Part shown: positions 44,708-55,153 of the stretch, piece after piece | How the letters are laid out: each line of letters starts with the position of its first letter | Position numbering within the stretch: position 1 is the stretch's first letter | Source of the DNA: an uncultured Schlesneria sp. | Lineage (GTDB): Bacteria; Planctomycetota; Planctomycetia; Planctomycetales; Planctomycetaceae | Direction: 5' to 3' | Assembly: GCA_903871875.1 (NCBI GenBank) | Contig: CAIQIR010000162.1 | Location: 27,979 to 91,978, forward strand | DNA: 64,000 bases | Notes under the pieces: model-generated | Told to the model about the DNA's origin: nothing | The model's input: only the letters and a program-made list of their open reading frames with translations | Databases searched by the model: none | Made by a program: the position numbers and the translations under genes

Positions 44708-46063
44708 TTAGTGACCACAACCGGGGACGGCCACCGCACCGCACTGGCTAGGAGCACTGCAGGCCGTTTGAACAGGCACCTGACGGCACACGGTTCGAGG
44801 CACGCAGATGACCTTGGTCTCGACAATTTGACGAGGCACACAGCGGGTCTTGGTGATCATCTTCGTTTCGCAGACTTGGCGGCAGGTCGTGTAAGGAACG
44901 CGACGAGTGCAAGTCTGTTGAGTCATCGTGCAAGTCGTGTAGGGGACTTTCTTCGTGATGGTTTCACAGGTCCATGAGCAGGTCGTGTAAGGAACACGCT
45001 TTGTGATCGTTTCGCAGGTCCACGAGCAAGTCGTGTAAGGAACACGCTTCGTGATCGTTTCGCAGGTCCACGAGCAGGTCGTGTAAGGAACTTGTTTCGT
45101 GATCGTCTGTTGTTCGTAACGAACGCAATTATAAGGGACCTGTTTCGTGATGCATTCGGGAATCTGACGGCAGACCGTATAGGGCTGTTGGCAGTGACGA
45201 ACTTCTTGTTCCATTCGCGTGCAGGTCACGGTTCTCATTTCGGTGCGGGGAACCCACTGCTTGCAGCAAACGGTGCGGCAGGTTTGTTCACAGACGGTGC
45301 GGCAGCAGCCGGGCTTGTAGCAGCAACGGCAGCAGCAAGGATCCCATTCCCAGGTCCCGGGATCGCAAATGCACTTTTGCACAACAGGACCAGGAACTTG
45401 CTTGGTTTCCGTGACCCAGTCGCCCGTGCAGTAGGGGACTTGCTTTGTTTCACAAACCGGCTTGCAGACCGTGTAACACACATCGCGGTAGCAGGTTTGC
45501 GTCTCGGTGCGATACCGGGTGCAGCAGACTTCGCGATACTTTGTTTCACAGATCGGTTTGCAAATCGTGCAGCAGACGTCGCGATAGCAGGTCTGGACAC
45601 AAGGCTTCCTCACCGTGCAGCAAACGTCTTTGTAGCAGGTCTGGAAACAGGGTTTGCGAACCGTGCAGCAGACGTCTTTATAGCAGGTCTGGATGCAGGG
45701 CTTTCGCACGGTGCAGCAGACGTCGCGATAGCAGGTCTGATAGACCGGCTTGCAGACAGTATAGCACTCGTCGCGATAGCAGGTTTCATGAATATTTCGG
45801 GTACACGTCACAGGAATCTGTTCGGTGCATTGATCGTAGACTGTGCGGCAGCAATTGATCGTCTGTTGCTCGTAAACCGTTTCACGAACCGTTTTGTAGC
45901 AGGTTCCACAGCAGCTTTTTGCAGCGCAGTAATCGCCGCAGGGTGTGCACGCAGAAGTGGGACAACAGTTGTAACTGGCGGCCCCGCAATAGGAGGCCTC
46001 TACTCGAGAGTCCACTGCGAGTGCCAGCATACTCGCAACGACGATCCAAGCTGCGTGTCTCAT
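44708..46063 (-). CDS. Cysteine-rich YTV-type envelope protein
   Basis: The 451-residue protein has a signal peptide (about 1-24, VVASMLALAVDSRVEAS) and roughly 75 cysteines (about 16% of residues). It consists of 16-residue repeats in two blocks: TCYKDVCCTVRKPC and TCSWTCETITKRVPYT, plus less regular units. YTV-domain cysteine-rich proteins are a planctomycete-specific group linked to the proteinaceous cell envelope, in which disulfides are thought to crosslink the wall. AAAGGA lies seven bases before the ATG. The C-terminus ends in CGAVAVPGCGH. No catalytic domain is seen. Confidence 0.9.
   Translation of the reverse strand: MRHAAWIVVASMLALAVDSRVEASYCGAASYNCCPTSACTPCGDYCAAKSCCGTCYKTVRETVYEQQTINCCRTVYDQCTEQIPVTCTRNIHETCYRDECYTVCKPVYQTCYRDVCCTVRKPCIQTCYKDVCCTVRKPCFQTCYKDVCCTVRKPCVQTCYRDVCCTICKPICETKYREVCCTRYRTETQTCYRDVCYTVCKPVCETKQVPYCTGDWVTETKQVPGPVVQKCICDPGTWEWDPCCCRCCYKPGCCRTVCEQTCRTVCCKQWVPRTEMRTVTCTRMEQEVRHCQQPYTVCRQIPECITKQVPYNCVRYEQQTITKQVPYTTCSWTCETITKRVPYTTCSWTCETITKRVPYTTCSWTCETITKKVPYTTCTMTQQTCTRRVPYTTCRQVCETKMITKTRCVPRQIVETKVICVPRTVCRQVPVQTACSAPSQCGAVAVPGCGH
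44887..45126. repeat. 48-bp tandem coding repeat, first block
   Basis: The element TCGTGTAAGG and variants recurs at 44887, 44935, 44983, 45031 and 45079, exactly every 48 bases. Each unit encodes one 16-residue repeat of the cysteine-rich protein. Confidence 0.9.
45569..45760. repeat. 48-bp tandem coding repeat, second block
   Basis: GCAGCAGACGTC and variants start at 45569, 45617, 45665 and 45713, a 48-base period in phase with the 16-residue CYKDVCCTVRKP-type repeat. Confidence 0.9.
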
Positions 46064-46591
46064 CGATCTGTCCTTTAAACCCTGTCAGAACGGCATGTCA
46101 AAGCGACTCGTCGCGATGGGGTGTCTGCAGGTACGCAGCGGTAGCGGTTCCGTACTCTGAGAAGATCGGCTGTCAGTGTTCACCTGCTTGAGCCAAAACA
46201 CGCGGATTTGCGCGTCGCGTACCTTCGCAATTTGTCACTTCCGCAGACTCCTGCGAGCCCCTTGATTGCCTCGAGCACCACATCCCATCGCCAACATCGG
46301 CGAAATCGGCCGCTGCACTCGAAGGCGATTGACGTCACTGGCCGTAGAATCGACCAACTCACGGACGTGACTCTGATTCATTCGGTGTATGCCGTCGAAT
46401 CGGCATATTCCGAACAATTTACCGCTCACATCGGAATCAGCCCGGGTCAGCCCTTGGCATGGGCCACCGGCATTCACGGGGGGCAAGTGCATGAAATCAC
46501 CTGCGGCACAGGTGATTTGCCGTGATCACGTTCGCCCCTGGCAAGACCGACAACTGCGGGAAGGAAGGACGGCGACCAGCAAGGCGGACAC
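46064..46591. other. Spacer with a terminator hairpin
   Basis: The 528 bases between the methyltransferase stop and the start of the YTV gene hold the hairpin at 46494-46518 and presumably the YTV promoter. No gene is recognised. Confidence 0.35.
46494..46518 (-). terminator. Perfect 10-bp hairpin downstream of the SpoU methyltransferase gene
   Basis: AAATCACCTG (46494-46503) and CAGGTGATTT (46509-46518) form a perfect stem with a five-base loop about 75 bases past the stop of the minus-strand methyltransferase gene. No T-run follows beyond the stem. Confidence 0.55.
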
Positions 46592-47395
46592 TCAAGCCCG
46601 TGGTCGATAGCCTCGCACGGGAGGGCCAGGCGGATTTTTTTTGCGGTTCGCATCCACCGTCACTGTCGGCCGCGTGAATTCCCACAGCAAGACTGCCGCT
46701 GCGGCAGAAACATTCAATGATTCTATGCGATTGCTGCCCGGGATGGTGACAAGATGATCGCAGGCCAAGCTGATGTCGTGACTCAGTCCCTCTTCTTCGT
46801 TGCCCAGGACCAGTGCGAGTGGCAGATCGACGGCGGGAACCAGCCGGGGATCTCCACCATGGGTTGCTGCTCCCACGACGCAATAACATGTCCGAATCGC
46901 TCGGATAAAACCGAGAAGGTGGTCCACACAGAACACGTCGACATGATCGAGACCTCCTTCGGCAACGCGATACGTCGCTTCTGTTGGCAGGGCCGCCTGA
47001 GGATCATTGGGCAAAATCAATTTGGTCACGCCAAAAAACGCGGCGGTGCGAATGATGGCGCCAAGATTATGAACGTTGCCAATCCGATCGAGAATCAGCA
47101 GCGTTTCGCCTTGACTGGCCCATTCACGCACCTCTTCCAGATGTGGAACGCGAAGCTCCTGCGGTTCGACGACGACCACGACGCCGCCATGATGAATCGA
47201 TCCCGAGATCAGTTCCAGTTCATTCGATTCCACACAGCGATAGACCAGGCGTTCTTGTGCCATCCACCGGCAGAGATCGCCGATCGCGGGTGCCGTCGCG
47301 CGATTAAAAAACAGTCGCTTCACCGAGTCCGAATTCGTTTCGAAACGCGAACGTACGGCCTTCAAACCGCAGATCACGAGTTCTTTTGAACGCAT
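46592..47395 (-). CDS. SpoU/TrmH-family RNA 2'-O-methyltransferase
   Basis: The 267-residue protein (ATG 47395 with AAGG eight bases ahead) shows the SPOUT motifs in order: LDRIGNVHNLGAIIRTAAFF (motif 1), LALVLGNEEEGLS (motif 2) and IPGSNRIESLNVSAAAAVLL (motif 3), which form the knotted AdoMet site. A substrate-binding N-terminal domain precedes (about 1-90). It transfers a methyl group from AdoMet to a ribose 2'-OH in rRNA or tRNA. Whether it is RlmB, TrmH or another member cannot be decided here. The C-terminal tail is basic and proline-rich. Confidence 0.92.
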   Translation of the reverse strand: MRSKELVICGLKAVRSRFETNSDSVKRLFFNRATAPAIGDLCRWMAQERLVYRCVESNELELISGSIHHGGVVVVVEPQELRVPHLEEVREWASQGETLLILDRIGNVHNLGAIIRTAAFFGVTKLILPNDPQAALPTEATYRVAEGGLDHVDVFCVDHLLGFIRAIRTCYCVVGAATHGGDPRLVPAVDLPLALVLGNEEEGLSHDISLACDHLVTIPGSNRIESLNVSAAAAVLLWEFTRPTVTVDANRKKNPPGPPVRGYRPRA

Positions 47396-48164
47396 GCCAT
47401 CAACCTTCGAGCGTAAACAGTGCTGCAACAAACGCCAGTCTCGACCGGCCCATCAATCTCAATTTTGGAGACACGTTCTACCACACTACCAAGCCCAATA
47501 CCGTAACGGGGAGAAAATCCCGTCGCAGTGGGCTCATCCGATGTGCGGACTCGCCGATTGTCGGGCCGTAGTAACCCCTTACGTTTGCGTCATTTCATCC
47601 TCTCGACACACGATCGACAAGACAAATTGATTTCGGTAAGAACCTCTTTTTGGAAAGAAAATTTCCGTTCATTCTTCGAGGGACTTCCTCAGCCGACGAG
47701 GGCATCAACAGCATTCAAAGGTTCAGTACCGCTCAAACTCGCAGCACCTGTGCCGCTTCATTGGTTACGGTATACCGAACGCGAATTGTGGTCCTTCCCG
47801 AACGGACCATTCTGATTGTCAATTTGACAATCGGATGTCCGCCACAGGTGCTCTCTAAGCCACTCTTCGGAATTTCCACCGTCAATGGCATACAGTCTGC
47901 TTAAGTGCCTCGTATCGCCGCAATCGCTTGCGTAAGAATCGGCTTCTGAGCGGTTTTATATGTCCTTGATCGAGTTTTACCATCGTTCATCGGAGCCCAC
48001 TTCTTACTGAAGATCATGACGAGTTTTTTTCTCCCTTTGTGCGCGGCCCGCTGAAACATCAGCAATCAATGACATGAATCCCCCGGACGGGCTCGAATGA
48101 TTCGAGCGAGTTTTCCGGAGCCGGATAGGGTCAGAGTGTTTCTCCGTGAACCTTGGAGGTTGCC
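47396..48164. other. Spacer with a 19-bp palindrome
   Basis: This 769-base stretch between divergent genes has no convincing gene. A perfect palindrome lies at 47814-47832. A few short frames on the plus strand have no recognised product. Confidence 0.4.
47814..47832. promoter_or_regulatory. Perfect 19-bp palindrome
   Basis: GATTGTCAA, one central T, then TTGACAATC. It overlaps a TTGACA -35-like motif on both strands and lies about 330 bases before the WD40-like gene. An operator is possible, but no -10 is seen at the right distance. Confidence 0.4.
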
Positions 48165-49256
48165 ATGCACCACGGTCGTTGCTCGACTGTCGGCGGTCCA
48201 CGCCGAGTCGGCAGAAATGGAATTCTGTTTATTGGCGCGTTCCGTGAGGTCCTCGTCGTTGGCCTGGTAGTCGGCCTGGTCCTCTTCGCACTCTGCGAAG
48301 CCAAGTCCGTTCTTCAGCTGCATTCGTCAGCGCAGACTGGCGATTCGTCCGACGAACGGACAAATCCGGTGCTCAGTCTCGACTTTGATGAAGATCAACA
48401 CTCGTTGCTGGTCCATTCGTGGCCCGAGTATTTCGAAGAAATCCATCTGGACTCACAAGTTGTTTCGAAGCGAGTTGCCCCGCAAGGATTGACGTCAGTC
48501 GCAACGTCCGCGAAGAATTCCACGACAATCATGTTGACGCAATGGGGACAAGAGGGACTGCTGCGGCATGCCGCCTACATTTTGCGGCAAGGTGAATTCG
48601 TCATGTCCGAAGAGATCGACTTCGGCGAGTTATCGATCGCCAATGCCTACATCTCCGACGATGGATCAGTAGCGATGGTCATCAGCCACGAAGGGGCCTG
48701 CGTGGGCTGGGAACTCACACAGCCAAAGCCAACTCGCTGGGAGTACCGACTACCGCACACCGCGGTGACGAAACGCCTTTCGCCGGACGGTCGTACCTTA
48801 TTCGTGCTCTCCACCGGCGGAGTGGCCACAATCCGCGATGCACGCACCGGTGAACCTCAAATGACGCTGCCGAAAATCATCGGCAACAGTCGCGGTGTGG
48901 TCTGGTCAGGCGATGGACGCCGCCTGGCATTATCAGACCCCCAGGGTGGACTCTATGTCATTGACGTAGCAAGCGGCAAAGTGGTCTGGAAATATCAACT
49001 CGACTTTTTGTTCGGACGGTCGATGTCGATTTCCAAAGATGGCAATCTGCTGGCCGTCAGTTCTTTCGACAAACAAATCCGCTTGTGGGATTTGTCCGAT
49101 TCCGCCAGTCAACCACACATGCTGGTGGGCCACGAGAGTATCATCACCGACATGGCCTTCAACTCGGCAAATACCAAGCTCGTTTCCGGAAGCCTCGATG
49201 GCAGCATTTGCGAATGGTCACTGGCCACCAACCAGCGAATCCGACAGATCCGCTGA
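48165..49256 (+). CDS. Membrane-anchored WD40-repeat-like protein
   Basis: From the ATG at 48165 (GGAGG six bases ahead) the 363-residue protein has one N-terminal membrane helix (about 27-47, EVLVVGLVVGLVLFALC) and a beta-propeller-type region. Blade-like units are AVTKRLSPDGRTLFVLSTGG, GVVWSGDGRRLALSDPQGG, SISKDGNLLAVSSFDKQIRL with its WD-type end LWDLSD, and ITDMAFNSANTKLVSGSLDG. The propeller is probably a protein-binding scaffold outside the membrane. The partner is unknown. Confidence 0.82.
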   Translation: MHHGRCSTVGGPRRVGRNGILFIGAFREVLVVGLVVGLVLFALCEAKSVLQLHSSAQTGDSSDERTNPVLSLDFDEDQHSLLVHSWPEYFEEIHLDSQVVSKRVAPQGLTSVATSAKNSTTIMLTQWGQEGLLRHAAYILRQGEFVMSEEIDFGELSIANAYISDDGSVAMVISHEGACVGWELTQPKPTRWEYRLPHTAVTKRLSPDGRTLFVLSTGGVATIRDARTGEPQMTLPKIIGNSRGVVWSGDGRRLALSDPQGGLYVIDVASGKVVWKYQLDFLFGRSMSISKDGNLLAVSSFDKQIRLWDLSDSASQPHMLVGHESIITDMAFNSANTKLVSGSLDGSICEWSLATNQRIRQIR

Positions 49257-49318
49257 TCCGTTTATCGCAGACGGTTGAAGCTCCAACATTGTTGGCCGCT
49301 TCCCCTGCCACCGAAGCA

Positions 49319-49771
49319 TCAACCCCGCCGACGTTTTGCTAACAGGCGATCGAGTTGATTCGCGAATGCCTGCCGGTCCGTTGTTCGAAACGGAGCAGGG
49401 CCGCCGGCCGCCAATCCGCCACCGCGAAGTTCGTCCATCAGATTTCGCATCGCCAATCGTTCGCCGATGTTCTCGTGAGTATAAAGTTCACCACGTGGGT
49501 CGAGCGCCGTGGCACCTTTCTCGACGACATTCGACGCCAGCGGAATGTCGGCCGTGATCACCAGATCGGTGGGATCCAGCAATTCGACAATCTTCTCATC
49601 CGCCACATTCAGTCCCGAGGGAACCGTCAGAATCGTGATGAATTCTGAGCGAGGCACCCACATCGGTTGGTTCGCCACCAGCGTTAAGGCGATCTTCGCT
49701 CGGATGGCCGCTCGAAAAAGAATCTCCTTGATGACGGCTGGGCAGGCATCACCGTCAACCCAAATGCGCAT
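49319..49771 (-). CDS. YaiI/YqxD family (DUF188) protein
   Basis: The start at 49771 (GAGAG ahead) gives 150 residues with the family N-terminus [19 protein letters not shown], the middle [18 protein letters not shown], and [20 protein letters not shown]. The conserved aspartates suggest a PIN-like nuclease fold, but the activity is not established. It lies 114 bases beyond alaS on the same strand. Confidence 0.92.
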   Translation of the reverse strand: MRIWVDGDACPAVIKEILFRAAIRAKIALTLVANQPMWVPRSEFITILTVPSGLNVADEKIVELLDPTDLVITADIPLASNVVEKGATALDPRGELYTHENIGERLAMRNLMDELRGGGLAAGGPAPFRTTDRQAFANQLDRLLAKRRRG

Positions 49772-49885
49772 GGTTGATTCTCTCGCCAAATGTTCAACGC
49801 GGGTGGATCGGTCTCGATGCTCATCATCTGCGAGCCGCTTCACTCCGATCAGGGAGCGGCATGATTCGCCCTTCGAGAGTGATGC

Positions 49886-52504
49886 TTATGCTTCCAGTTT
49901 GCTGCGACAGTAGGCGGCACCTGCGGCCAAAGCGGCGTCGATCTTGGAGGGATCTTTCCCTCCTGCCTCCGCCATGTCAGGCCGGCCTCCGCCGCCGCCT
50001 CCGCAAATCTTGGCCGCGGTTTTGACGCAATCGGAGGCATTCAGCCCCTTCGACACCAGCACGTCTTTGCTGACCGAAGAAATAAATGCCACCTTGTCGT
50101 CGGCCACCAGACCGAGCAGGATCGCAACCGACGGGGCTTTTTCACGAATGCGGTCAACGAACTCTTTGAGTGAATCTCGCGAGTACCCTGAGGCATTGTG
50201 AACGATCAGTTTCACACCGTTAATCGTTTCAGCCTTGGCAACGAGTTGTTCCGCCGCGTCCGCCAGCGATGCCACCGTATGTTTGGCCAGTTCTTTCTTC
50301 ACATCGCGCAGCTCCGCTTGCAGAGCTTCAATCTTGCGAGGAAGTTCTTCCGGCGGGGCCTTAACCAGGGCCGAGGCCACTTTGACGAGCGACTCGGTTT
50401 CTCGAACGCGATCCAAAGCTTTCGGACCGGTCAAGCAAGTAATTCGTCGCACTCCTGCAGCGACCAGTTCATCCCGGACCAGTCGACAGAATCCCACTTG
50501 GCCCGTGTTGCTGAGGTGCGTTCCCCCGCACAGTTCGCGGCTGAAATCGCCCATGCTGACAACGCGCACATTGTCCGGATACTTTTCGCCGAACAATGCC
50601 ATCGCCCCCAGGTTGCGTGCCTCGGCAATGGGCATCAATCGTGTCGCGATCGAAGCCCCTTCGGTGACGCGAAGGTTGATCTCGTCTTCGATCTGAACGA
50701 GTTCTTCCGGCGTCAGTCCCTTGGAATGAGCAAAGTCGAACCGCAACTCATCTTCCTGCACCTTGGAGCCACGCTGCGTAGCGTTCTCGCCCAGATACGT
50801 GCGCAAGGCATGATGCAAGATGTGAGTGGCCGAGTGAGCGCGGCGAATGCCCGCTCTTCGCGACCCATTGACGAAAGCCTGCACTTTCGTCCCCACCGTC
50901 AACGAACCCGACTTCAGCACCCCGATATGGACCAGCAGTTCACCATCACGCTGTGTATCTTGGACGTCAAATTCGATCCCGTTGCCGATCAATTGACCGA
51001 CGTCGCCCACCTGACCGCCCGCTTCACCATAAAAGGGCGAGCGATTCAAAACCACGGCGATCTGGGAATCACTCTTTCCGCAGGATTTCACCAACTGACC
51101 GTCAGCAATGACACCAACCACTTCAGCGTCGGCACTGGTTGAATCATAGCCCAGAAACTCTGTTCCACCGGCTTTGCGAAGGGTATCGAGCGGACCGGCC
51201 GACATGACCGAATTCGCAAACGCCCCACGTCCGCTGGTCTGTTTGTGCTGTTCTTTACACTCTTTGAACCGATTCATATCGACCGTCAGGCCGTCATTGG
51301 CGGCCAGCGATTCGGTCAGTTCAATGAGGAATCCGTCAGTCTGATGCAGGTCAAAGGCCGCGTCGCCCGAAATGACTCGCGAGCCTTCTTTGATGGCCTG
51401 ATCGACCAGCTTTCGAAAGCGACCAATTCCCGATTCGACGACGCGAAGAAACTGTTTTTCTTCTTCCAGAATCCCATTCTGAACCGACTCAATCGTCTGG
51501 CTGAATTCGGGATACGGGTGCTTCATCATTTCCGCAATGACCGGAACGAGTTGAGACAAGAAGGGTTCTTGTTTGCCCAACAAGAATCCTTCCATCGAAG
51601 CCCGACGCAGCAGCAGTCGGACGATGTAGTTTTCTTTCTCGGGCCCCGGTCCACAGCCTTCGTGCAGAGCGAAGGAACAGGCCCGCACATGATCGGCGAT
51701 ACGACGCAACGCGCGACCTTCGGGAGCGCCGTATTCGTATTTGACCCCAACGATCTCACCAGCGGCCTGGCAGATCGGCTTGAGAATATCGATCTCGAAA
51801 TTGCTCAGCACGCCCTGCAAGGTCGAAGCGCATCGCTCCAATCCCATACCGGTGTCGATATTCTTTTTGGGCAACGGCTGCAGATTGTTGGGTGGCGAAC
51901 CGACCCGATTAAACTGCGTAAAGACCAGATTCCAAATCTCCACCGTCTTCGACGAACCGGGGGGCAGATAGTAGATTTCACTGCAGGGGCCGCAGACCCC
52001 ATCCGGACCTTGCGAAGGTGACGATGCGGGCCAGAAATTTTCGCCTTCGTCTTCGCGGGAAATGCGATTGGCAGGCAATTTGATCTCTTTATTCCAAATA
52101 TCAAACGCCTCTTGATCGTCGAGGTAAACCGTGACCGTGAGTCGAGTCGGATCCAATCCCAGCCAGGATTTGTCGGTCAAAAATTCCCAGGCCCAATGAA
52201 TGGCCTCTCGCTTGAAGTAGTCTCCGAACGAGAAATTGCCCAGCATTTCAAAAAACGTGTGGTGGTAGGCGGTAATGCCAACGTTGCCGATGTCACCCGT
52301 TCGCAGACATTTCTGCGACGTGGTCGCCTTGGTGAAATCGAGCGGCCCGATACCCAGAAACTGGTTTTTGAACTGATTCATTCCCGCCGGTGTGAACAAG
52401 ACTGTGGGATCGTCCTTGGGCACCAGGACGTCGCTCGGTCGACGGACACAGCCTTTGGACTCGAAAAAAGTGAGGTATTTTTCGCGAAGTTCATCTGTTT
52501 TCAT
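49886..52504 (-). CDS. alaS: Alanyl-tRNA synthetase
   Basis: The 872-residue enzyme charges tRNA-Ala. The start at 52504 is the one that gives the family N-terminus [18 protein letters not shown]; an extension to 52702 lacks conservation. Class II motifs are visible: [33 protein letters not shown] and [13 protein letters not shown]. The editing domain has [12 protein letters not shown] and [15 protein letters not shown] with its zinc ligands. The C-Ala domain ends with [17 protein letters not shown]. The length is normal. Confidence 0.97.
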   Translation of the reverse strand: MKTDELREKYLTFFESKGCVRRPSDVLVPKDDPTVLFTPAGMNQFKNQFLGIGPLDFTKATTSQKCLRTGDIGNVGITAYHHTFFEMLGNFSFGDYFKREAIHWAWEFLTDKSWLGLDPTRLTVTVYLDDQEAFDIWNKEIKLPANRISREDEGENFWPASSPSQGPDGVCGPCSEIYYLPPGSSKTVEIWNLVFTQFNRVGSPPNNLQPLPKKNIDTGMGLERCASTLQGVLSNFEIDILKPICQAAGEIVGVKYEYGAPEGRALRRIADHVRACSFALHEGCGPGPEKENYIVRLLLRRASMEGFLLGKQEPFLSQLVPVIAEMMKHPYPEFSQTIESVQNGILEEEKQFLRVVESGIGRFRKLVDQAIKEGSRVISGDAAFDLHQTDGFLIELTESLAANDGLTVDMNRFKECKEQHKQTSGRGAFANSVMSAGPLDTLRKAGGTEFLGYDSTSADAEVVGVIADGQLVKSCGKSDSQIAVVLNRSPFYGEAGGQVGDVGQLIGNGIEFDVQDTQRDGELLVHIGVLKSGSLTVGTKVQAFVNGSRRAGIRRAHSATHILHHALRTYLGENATQRGSKVQEDELRFDFAHSKGLTPEELVQIEDEINLRVTEGASIATRLMPIAEARNLGAMALFGEKYPDNVRVVSMGDFSRELCGGTHLSNTGQVGFCRLVRDELVAAGVRRITCLTGPKALDRVRETESLVKVASALVKAPPEELPRKIEALQAELRDVKKELAKHTVASLADAAEQLVAKAETINGVKLIVHNASGYSRDSLKEFVDRIREKAPSVAILLGLVADDKVAFISSVSKDVLVSKGLNASDCVKTAAKICGGGGGGRPDMAEAGGKDPSKIDAALAAGAAYCRSKLEA

Positions 52505-53162
52505 GGCGATTCCGATTGTCGACCGTGACCGCGAGACCGCCGATTTGATTCGTCGGAAATGTTCGTGATCATCCCGGATTGTAAGAAAAAACGTTGTCCA
52601 CGCCGTCAATCGCGCGGTGCGGTCAGAAAAGATAGCAGATGACGAGATTTCCAGCGACTCTTCACGACCCCGGTTCCCGTCGTCGCAAGTGTCTGCCTGC
52701 AAACGCCGATTTGTGATGTTTTTCCAGTCGCACGGACACTTCCGTGACCGGGAAATTCAGCACCGTGGCTAGCAAGCTCGGCGGAGCGTCAAAACCCGGT
52801 CCTGGGCGTCGTGTTTCAGAGAAAGGGAGAGAGAGTCGGGCCGCCGATCGTCGGCGGCCAATGGGCGGAACCCGCCGAGTGGATCTTCGTCAGTTGTTTT
52901 CACGGATGGCCACGAATCGATCGACGTTCTGACACGGAAAAAGAGCAGGCATTTTCAGGAATCGCCGCTCAGCGACCAACGACGAAGAAATCCCCACCCG
53001 CGAGGAAAAATTCACCAACCCGCCGGGGCACAGCACAAGAAACCTCGAAAAAACAGCACAAACAGGCTGGTTTGTGGATGGTGCAGAATTCGCATGAGTC
53101 AACGTCCAAGGCTCGCGTCCGAGCCAATTCATCACCGTCACTTTCGATTTGAGGACGTTCTC
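52505..53162. other. Spacer upstream of alaS and the DUF1559 gene
   Basis: The 658 bases contain no recognised gene; overlapping short frames near 52744-53152 have no protein-like signature. Promoters of both divergent genes should be here. Confidence 0.35.
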
Positions 53163-54134
53163 ATGGTTGATACCGATCTGCGAGCGCGCAGCCGCAAAAG
53201 TGGTTTTACTTTGATTGAGCTGCTGGTCGTGATCGCCATTATTGCCGTGCTGATCGCCCTGTTATTGCCCGCCGTGCAGCAGGCTCGTGAGGCGGCCCGC
53301 CGAACGCAGTGCAAAAACAACCTCAAGCAAATCGGCCTGGCTCTGCACAATTACCATGACGCGTTTGAAACCTTCCCCATGGGTTATTGTGCGGCGATGA
53401 CCTACGGGTCTGGCTCCATCCCCGGCGGAGACGATACCGACAACGGTTGGGGATGGTCGGCCCTGATTCTGCCTCAACTCGATCAAGCACCGCTTTACAA
53501 TCAATTCAATTTTGGGCAACCGATCAAAAACTTCCCGGCCATTCAGACATCAATCGCCGCCTATCTTTGCCCGTCTGATCTGACGCCGGGTGGTCCGGTG
53601 ACGATCGTCAATTCGACGGGTACGCTTGTGACAACGGCAGCGGTTTCCAGCTATGCCGCCGTCTGCGGTGGAGATGAAACCGGCACAGCCGATCTGACGG
53701 GATTGGGGGCGTTTTATCGCAACAGTCGGGTCCGAATGGCCGACATTACCGATGGGACGACCCACACGATCCTGGTCATGGAACGAGCGACCTGCAAGTC
53801 GCGAGGGATCTGGGCCGGCGCGATCAATACCGGCGTCGTCTCGTGTGGCCCGAAGAATACGGCCTCACAAACGGCCACCGAGCCCGCAGCCTGCCTGGTC
53901 CTGGTGCATGCCCATTTGAACAATGTCACGGTCGACCCGGATGGTGGCCTGGACGACGCCAGCAGTCTACACGTCGGTGGATCGTTTGTGTTATTTGCCG
54001 ATGGCTCAGTCCATTTTGTGAGAGACATCCCTGGCGACTTGCCGAACGGCAGTTACACGTCGGACAGCATCATTTTTCAAGCGTTCACGACTCGAGCCAA
54101 TGCCGACAACGCACCGGACGATTGGGTCAACTGA
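53163..54134 (+). CDS. DUF1559 protein with type IV pilin-like N-terminus
   Basis: The 323-residue product carries the prepilin motif [20 protein letters not shown] (residues 13-32), where a prepilin peptidase would cut after Gly and methylate Phe, and then the DUF1559 domain starting with [20 protein letters not shown]. The C-terminal [17 protein letters not shown] is typical. DUF1559 proteins occur in dozens of copies in planctomycete genomes, and their substrate or structural role is unknown. The start at 53163 has GAGG eight bases ahead. Confidence 0.94.
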   Translation: MVDTDLRARSRKSGFTLIELLVVIAIIAVLIALLLPAVQQAREAARRTQCKNNLKQIGLALHNYHDAFETFPMGYCAAMTYGSGSIPGGDDTDNGWGWSALILPQLDQAPLYNQFNFGQPIKNFPAIQTSIAAYLCPSDLTPGGPVTIVNSTGTLVTTAAVSSYAAVCGGDETGTADLTGLGAFYRNSRVRMADITDGTTHTILVMERATCKSRGIWAGAINTGVVSCGPKNTASQTATEPAACLVLVHAHLNNVTVDPDGGLDDASSLHVGGSFVLFADGSVHFVRDIPGDLPNGSYTSDSIIFQAFTTRANADNAPDDWVN

Positions 54135-54202
54135 CAAGGCATCAGTTCTTGGATCGCGCAGAACTCGCGAAACACGATTCGTAATCGATGCTTCGTTTGT
54201 GG

Positions 54203-54745
54203 TCAGACGCCTTGTGGACCCCGGTCGACTGCGGGAAGATCTGAATTCCCCTCCAGCTCTTTCCACAATCCGTTCAAATCGAGCCGACGAGTGAACATCG
54301 CGATTTCCCCCTGGGCCGACCGAGGCCAAGCCGCTTGCGGGCGGTCCCAATACAACTCGACGCCGTTTTCGTCCGGGTCACGCAGATACAGTGCCTCGCT
54401 GACTCCGTGATCGCTTGCTCCGTCCAGGCCAATACCGGCCTCGGTTAATCGCTGCAACGCATCCGCCAGCGCACGCCGAGTCGGGTAGAGAATCGCCAGG
54501 TGATACAAACCCGTCGTTCCCAGAGCAGGGGGTGATCCTCCCAGGCTGTCCCAGGTATTCAATCCAATGTGGTGGTGGTAACCACCCGCAGCAACAAACG
54601 CAGCCTGTGTCCCGTATCGTTGCGTCAGTTCGAAGCCAAGGACACCGCAATAGAACTTCAATGACCGTTCCAGATCGGCCACTTTCAGATGCACGTGACC
54701 GATTCGTACCTGCGGATCAATCGGGGGTGCTTGATCGAAGGCCAA
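54203..54745 (-). CDS. VOC-family (catechol dioxygenase/glyoxalase-type) enzyme
   Basis: The 180-residue cytoplasmic protein has VOC elements with the usual metal ligands: His in IGHVHLKVADLERSLKFY (about 17), a His pair in GGYHHHIGLNTW, a second-strand His in GLYHLAILYP, and Glu in DPDENGVELYW. It resembles the first half of extradiol dioxygenases of the CatE type, so a metal-dependent ring-cleaving or isomerising activity is possible. The substrate is unknown. It converges on the DUF1559 gene and is divergent from the polyketide synthase gene. Confidence 0.85.
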   Translation of the reverse strand: MAFDQAPPIDPQVRIGHVHLKVADLERSLKFYCGVLGFELTQRYGTQAAFVAAGGYHHHIGLNTWDSLGGSPPALGTTGLYHLAILYPTRRALADALQRLTEAGIGLDGASDHGVSEALYLRDPDENGVELYWDRPQAAWPRSAQGEIAMFTRRLDLNGLWKELEGNSDLPAVDRGPQGV

Positions 54746-55153
54746 GATGAGATCCTCCGGTTCGATTCACGTCAGTTCAGTTCATGCCGGTCCTGCCGAG
54801 AGCAGTAACCGCGTTCAGGACCGATCTCGCCCCACCTGCCATTGAGGGTCGACAACACACGGCCATGGCGAACATAACCTCTTTACTGAAAAGTAGTTTC
54901 ACGATCGGCCCCAGACGGCCACCTGATCATCGACCACTAAGTGTCACCGGGATGCATCCCCATTTCAAGAGTCGAAATCGCCATTCCCCATCGCACCGAC
55001 CTTCGTCGTTTCCGACGGGTCTCGACAGAATTGCATTATTTACCGATACTTATTGATCTTGGGATTTTCGACGCTCGTGTTTCCTGACCCGGATGGGCAT
55101 GGACCACAGCCGAAGGTTTCGTTTTTCGCCACTCATGGAAGGTTGGCCGGCCT
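54746..55153. other. Divergent spacer ahead of the polyketide synthase gene
   Basis: The 408 bases carry no recognised gene. A short frame near 54784-55056 has no protein-like signature. Promoters of both flanking genes are expected. Confidence 0.3.

Noticed and set aside
44887..45760. Regular 48-bp repeats, considered as CRISPR
   Set aside because: The repeats are contiguous, lack unique spacers, and keep the reading frame of the cysteine-rich protein.
45092..46078. Plus-strand frame of 328 codons opposite the cysteine-rich gene
   Set aside because: It mirrors the 48-bp repeats of the real gene on the other strand. The repeats explain its length, and it has no family similarity.
50198..51142. 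Plus-strand frame of 314 codons
   Set aside because: Antisense to alaS, whose motifs are intact.
52744..53152. Two overlapping plus-strand frames ahead of the DUF1559 gene
   Set aside because: Low-complexity, charged translation without a ribosome-binding site or family match.
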